DNA from: CAZIHO01 sp964538875
GTDB lineage: Bacteria; Pseudomonadota; Gammaproteobacteria; Chromatiales; Chromatiaceae
Reading direction: 5' to 3'
DNA: 19,141 nt
Assembly (NCBI GenBank): GCA_964538875.1
Contig: CAZIHO010000068.1
Location: 1 to 19,141 of the forward strand
Positions 17,921 to 19,141 of the stretch are shown here, piece by piece. The notes beneath the pieces were generated by a model. It was not told where the DNA came from. It did not search any database and worked only from the letters and a program-made list of their open reading frames with translations. How positions within the stretch are numbered: the stretch's first letter is position 1; each line of letters opens with the position of its first letter. A program made the translations under genes and the position numbers.

Positions 17921-18834
17921 ACCCTAGGAGTCGACAACGGAAAGCCCCGCGCTTCCCGCTGTTTGAAATAAAGCATCGCCACGTCCCGGGCCAGGGTGCG
18001 CACCCGCAGGATGAAACGCTGCCGCTCGGTCACCGAGATGGCTTGGCGGGCATCCAGCAAGTTGAAGGTGTGGGATGTCTTGAGCATCTGCTCATAGGCC
18101 GGCAGGGGCAGACCCACTTCGATCAGCCGGGCGCTTTCCCGCTCGCACACGTCGAACCAATGGAACAGGGCTTCCACGTCCGCCTGCTCGAAGTTGTAGG
18201 TGGACTGCTCCACTTCGTTCTGGTGGTACACATCCCCGTAGGTGATGATGCCCTGGGGACCCCGCGCCCACACCAGGTCGAACACGCTGTCCACGCCTTG
18301 CAGATACATGGCGATGCGTTCCAGACCATAGGTGATTTCGCCGGTCACCGGCTTGCAGTCGATGCCGCCCACCTGCTGGAAATAGGTGAACTGGGTCACT
18401 TCCATACCATTCAGCCAGACTTCCCAGCCCAGGCCCCAGGCACCCAGGGTGGGGGACTCCCAGTTGTCCTCCACGAAGCGGATGTCGTGGATCCGGGGGT
18501 CGATGCCCAGCACAACCAGGGAACCCAGATACAGGTCCTGAATATCCAGGGGCGACGGCTTCAGCACCACCTGATACTGGTAATAGTGCTGGAGCCGGTT
18601 CGGATTCTCCCCATAGCGGCCATCCGTGGGCCGCCGCGACGGCTGCACATAGGCGGATCGCCAGGGTTCCGGCCCGATGGCGCGCAGGAAGGTGGAGGGG
18701 TGGAAGGTGCCGGCGCCCAGTTCCATGTCGAAGGGCTGGACCACGACACAGCCCCGCTCGGCCCAATACCGCTCCAACGCAAAGATGAGTCCTTGAAAGG
18801 TAGATACGTCCGCTTCTGGGATGCTAGAGGTCAA
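17917..18834 (-). CDS. glyQ: Glycyl-tRNA synthetase alpha subunit
   Basis: This is the catalytic alpha subunit that activates glycine with ATP and works with GlyS in the same operon. It is a class II synthetase and closely resembles E. coli GlyQ, with TFQGLIFALERYW, QPFDMELGAGTFHPSTFLRA, PSRRPTDGRYGENPNRLQHY (motif 2), NGMEVTQFTYFQQVGG and SVTERQRFILRVRTL. The start is uncertain. The frame is open to a GTG at 18882, which would add 16 residues. I prefer the TTG at 18834 because GGGGGA lies 8 nt before it and the resulting N-terminus is only a few residues longer than that of E. coli GlyQ. The stop overlaps the glyS ATG. A perfect TATAAT lies 150 bp upstream, with a hairpin-rich leader between. 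Confidence 0.95.
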   Translation of the reverse strand: MTSSIPEADVSTFQGLIFALERYWAERGCVVVQPFDMELGAGTFHPSTFLRAIGPEPWRSAYVQPSRRPTDGRYGENPNRLQHYYQYQVVLKPSPLDIQDLYLGSLVVLGIDPRIHDIRFVEDNWESPTLGAWGLGWEVWLNGMEVTQFTYFQQVGGIDCKPVTGEITYGLERIAMYLQGVDSVFDLVWARGPQGIITYGDVYHQNEVEQSTYNFEQADVEALFHWFDVCERESARLIEVGLPLPAYEQMLKTSHTFNLLDARQAISVTERQRFILRVRTLARDVAMLYFKQREARGFPLSTPRV

Positions 18835-18860
18835 GGTGAAATCCCCCGGTGAAATCAAGA

Positions 18861-18960
18861 GCCCGGTACGGATGCCGGGCACGGCCGCCGCGCCCAGGCC
18901 AGCGCTGAACCATTCAGCGGACCCCCGGCCCAGGGACTGACTGGGTCAGCGTGGCCCTGG
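18861..18960 (-). other. Structured glyQ leader
   Basis: Three inverted repeats lie between the predicted promoter and glyQ. The first is a 6-bp stem at 18861-18866/18875-18880. The second is a perfect 7-bp stem with a 3-nt loop at 18903-18909/18913-18919. The third is a nested pair with outer arms 18930-18935/18955-18960 and inner arms 18938-18941/18945-18948. A structured leader is inferred. I see no glycine-riboswitch core or T-box motif. Confidence 0.4.
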
Positions 18961-18983
18961 CCCCGCCGGCGCGCGGAGGCGCC

Positions 18984-18989
18984 ATTATA
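18984..18989 (-). promoter_or_regulatory. -10 box of the glyQS operon
   Basis: TATAAT on the minus strand is a perfect -10 hexamer, 150 bp before the preferred glyQ start. The -35 position at 17 bp has only a weak match. Confidence 0.55.
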
Positions 18990-19074
18990 CGCCCATAAGC
19001 GGCGGAAATGCGCCCTAGATTCCAGTCCAAACGGGGCGGGCGCCCAGGCAGTCGTGACCTGACGAACAGGCAGA

Positions 19075-19130
19075 GAAACAGCCTTATCGACTTTTAAGGA
19101 CTGTTTCCGGATCCTGCCCCCCGGAGGGGC
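19075..19130. other. Two hairpins at the right edge
   Basis: The first hairpin pairs 19075-19086 with 19095-19107 over 12 bp with one bulged A and an 8-nt loop. The second is a 5-bp GCCCC/GGGGC stem at 19116-19120/19126-19130. They lie upstream of the glyQ promoter. They may end or regulate a gene to the right of the window. No run of T follows on either strand, so an operator or RNA element is as likely as a terminator. Confidence 0.4.
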
Positions 19131-19141
19131 GTCACTGAGGT

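Noticed and set aside
17476..18852. Plus-strand open frame of 458 residues across the glyS/glyQ junction
   Set aside because: It is antisense to two confident synthetase genes, has no ribosome site and no recognisable domain.

Overview
The window looks like chromosome of a GC-rich gammaproteobacterium. The split glycyl-tRNA synthetase (GlyQ and GlyS), hexokinase-type glucokinase, ComEC, pyruvate phosphate dikinase and NdvB-like glucosyltransferase all read as gammaproteobacterial proteins. A methanotroph-like (Methylococcales) or purple-sulfur-like lineage is possible, but nothing in the sequence settles it. There is no integrase, transposase, CRISPR array, rRNA gene or convincing tRNA.

Layout: 1-254 is a hairpin-rich noncoding stretch upstream of a small XRE-type regulator (255-500, +). 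Two tandem hairpins separate that gene from a CNNM/CorC-type membrane protein with CBS domains (610-2130, -). A divergent gene encodes an unrecognised exported protein (2566-3651, +). It converges on a large membrane protein with an N-terminal GH17-like domain and a GT2 glucosyltransferase domain (3776-6400, -), which has a good terminator on its own strand. A 740-bp intergenic region with paired 12-bp dyads and a strong hairpin precedes ppdK (7141-9915, +). Next comes a plus-strand run of envelope proteins: an exported 12-cysteine protein made of two similar halves (10029-10760), then two lipoproteins, 225 aa and 180 aa, the second of the FlgO family (11133-12369), closed by a strong terminator. 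Glucokinase (12423-13421, -) and comEC (13546-15840, +) diverge from a 124-bp spacer. comEC converges with only 4 bp of spacing on glyS (15845-17920, -), which is coupled by an ATGA overlap to glyQ (-). A structured leader and a perfect TATAAT box precede glyQ. The right edge ends in two hairpins outside any gene.

How the genes fit together: ppdK and glk both belong to central carbon metabolism (reversible PEP/pyruvate conversion and glucose phosphorylation) but are not in one operon. The GT2 protein, the exported proteins and the lipoproteins all act in the envelope. glyQS and comEC are housekeeping and DNA-uptake functions. No complete novel system is obvious. The least explained parts are the duplicated 12-cysteine protein, the lipoprotein/FlgO pair outside a flagellar context, the secreted protein at 2566-3651, and several structured noncoding segments.
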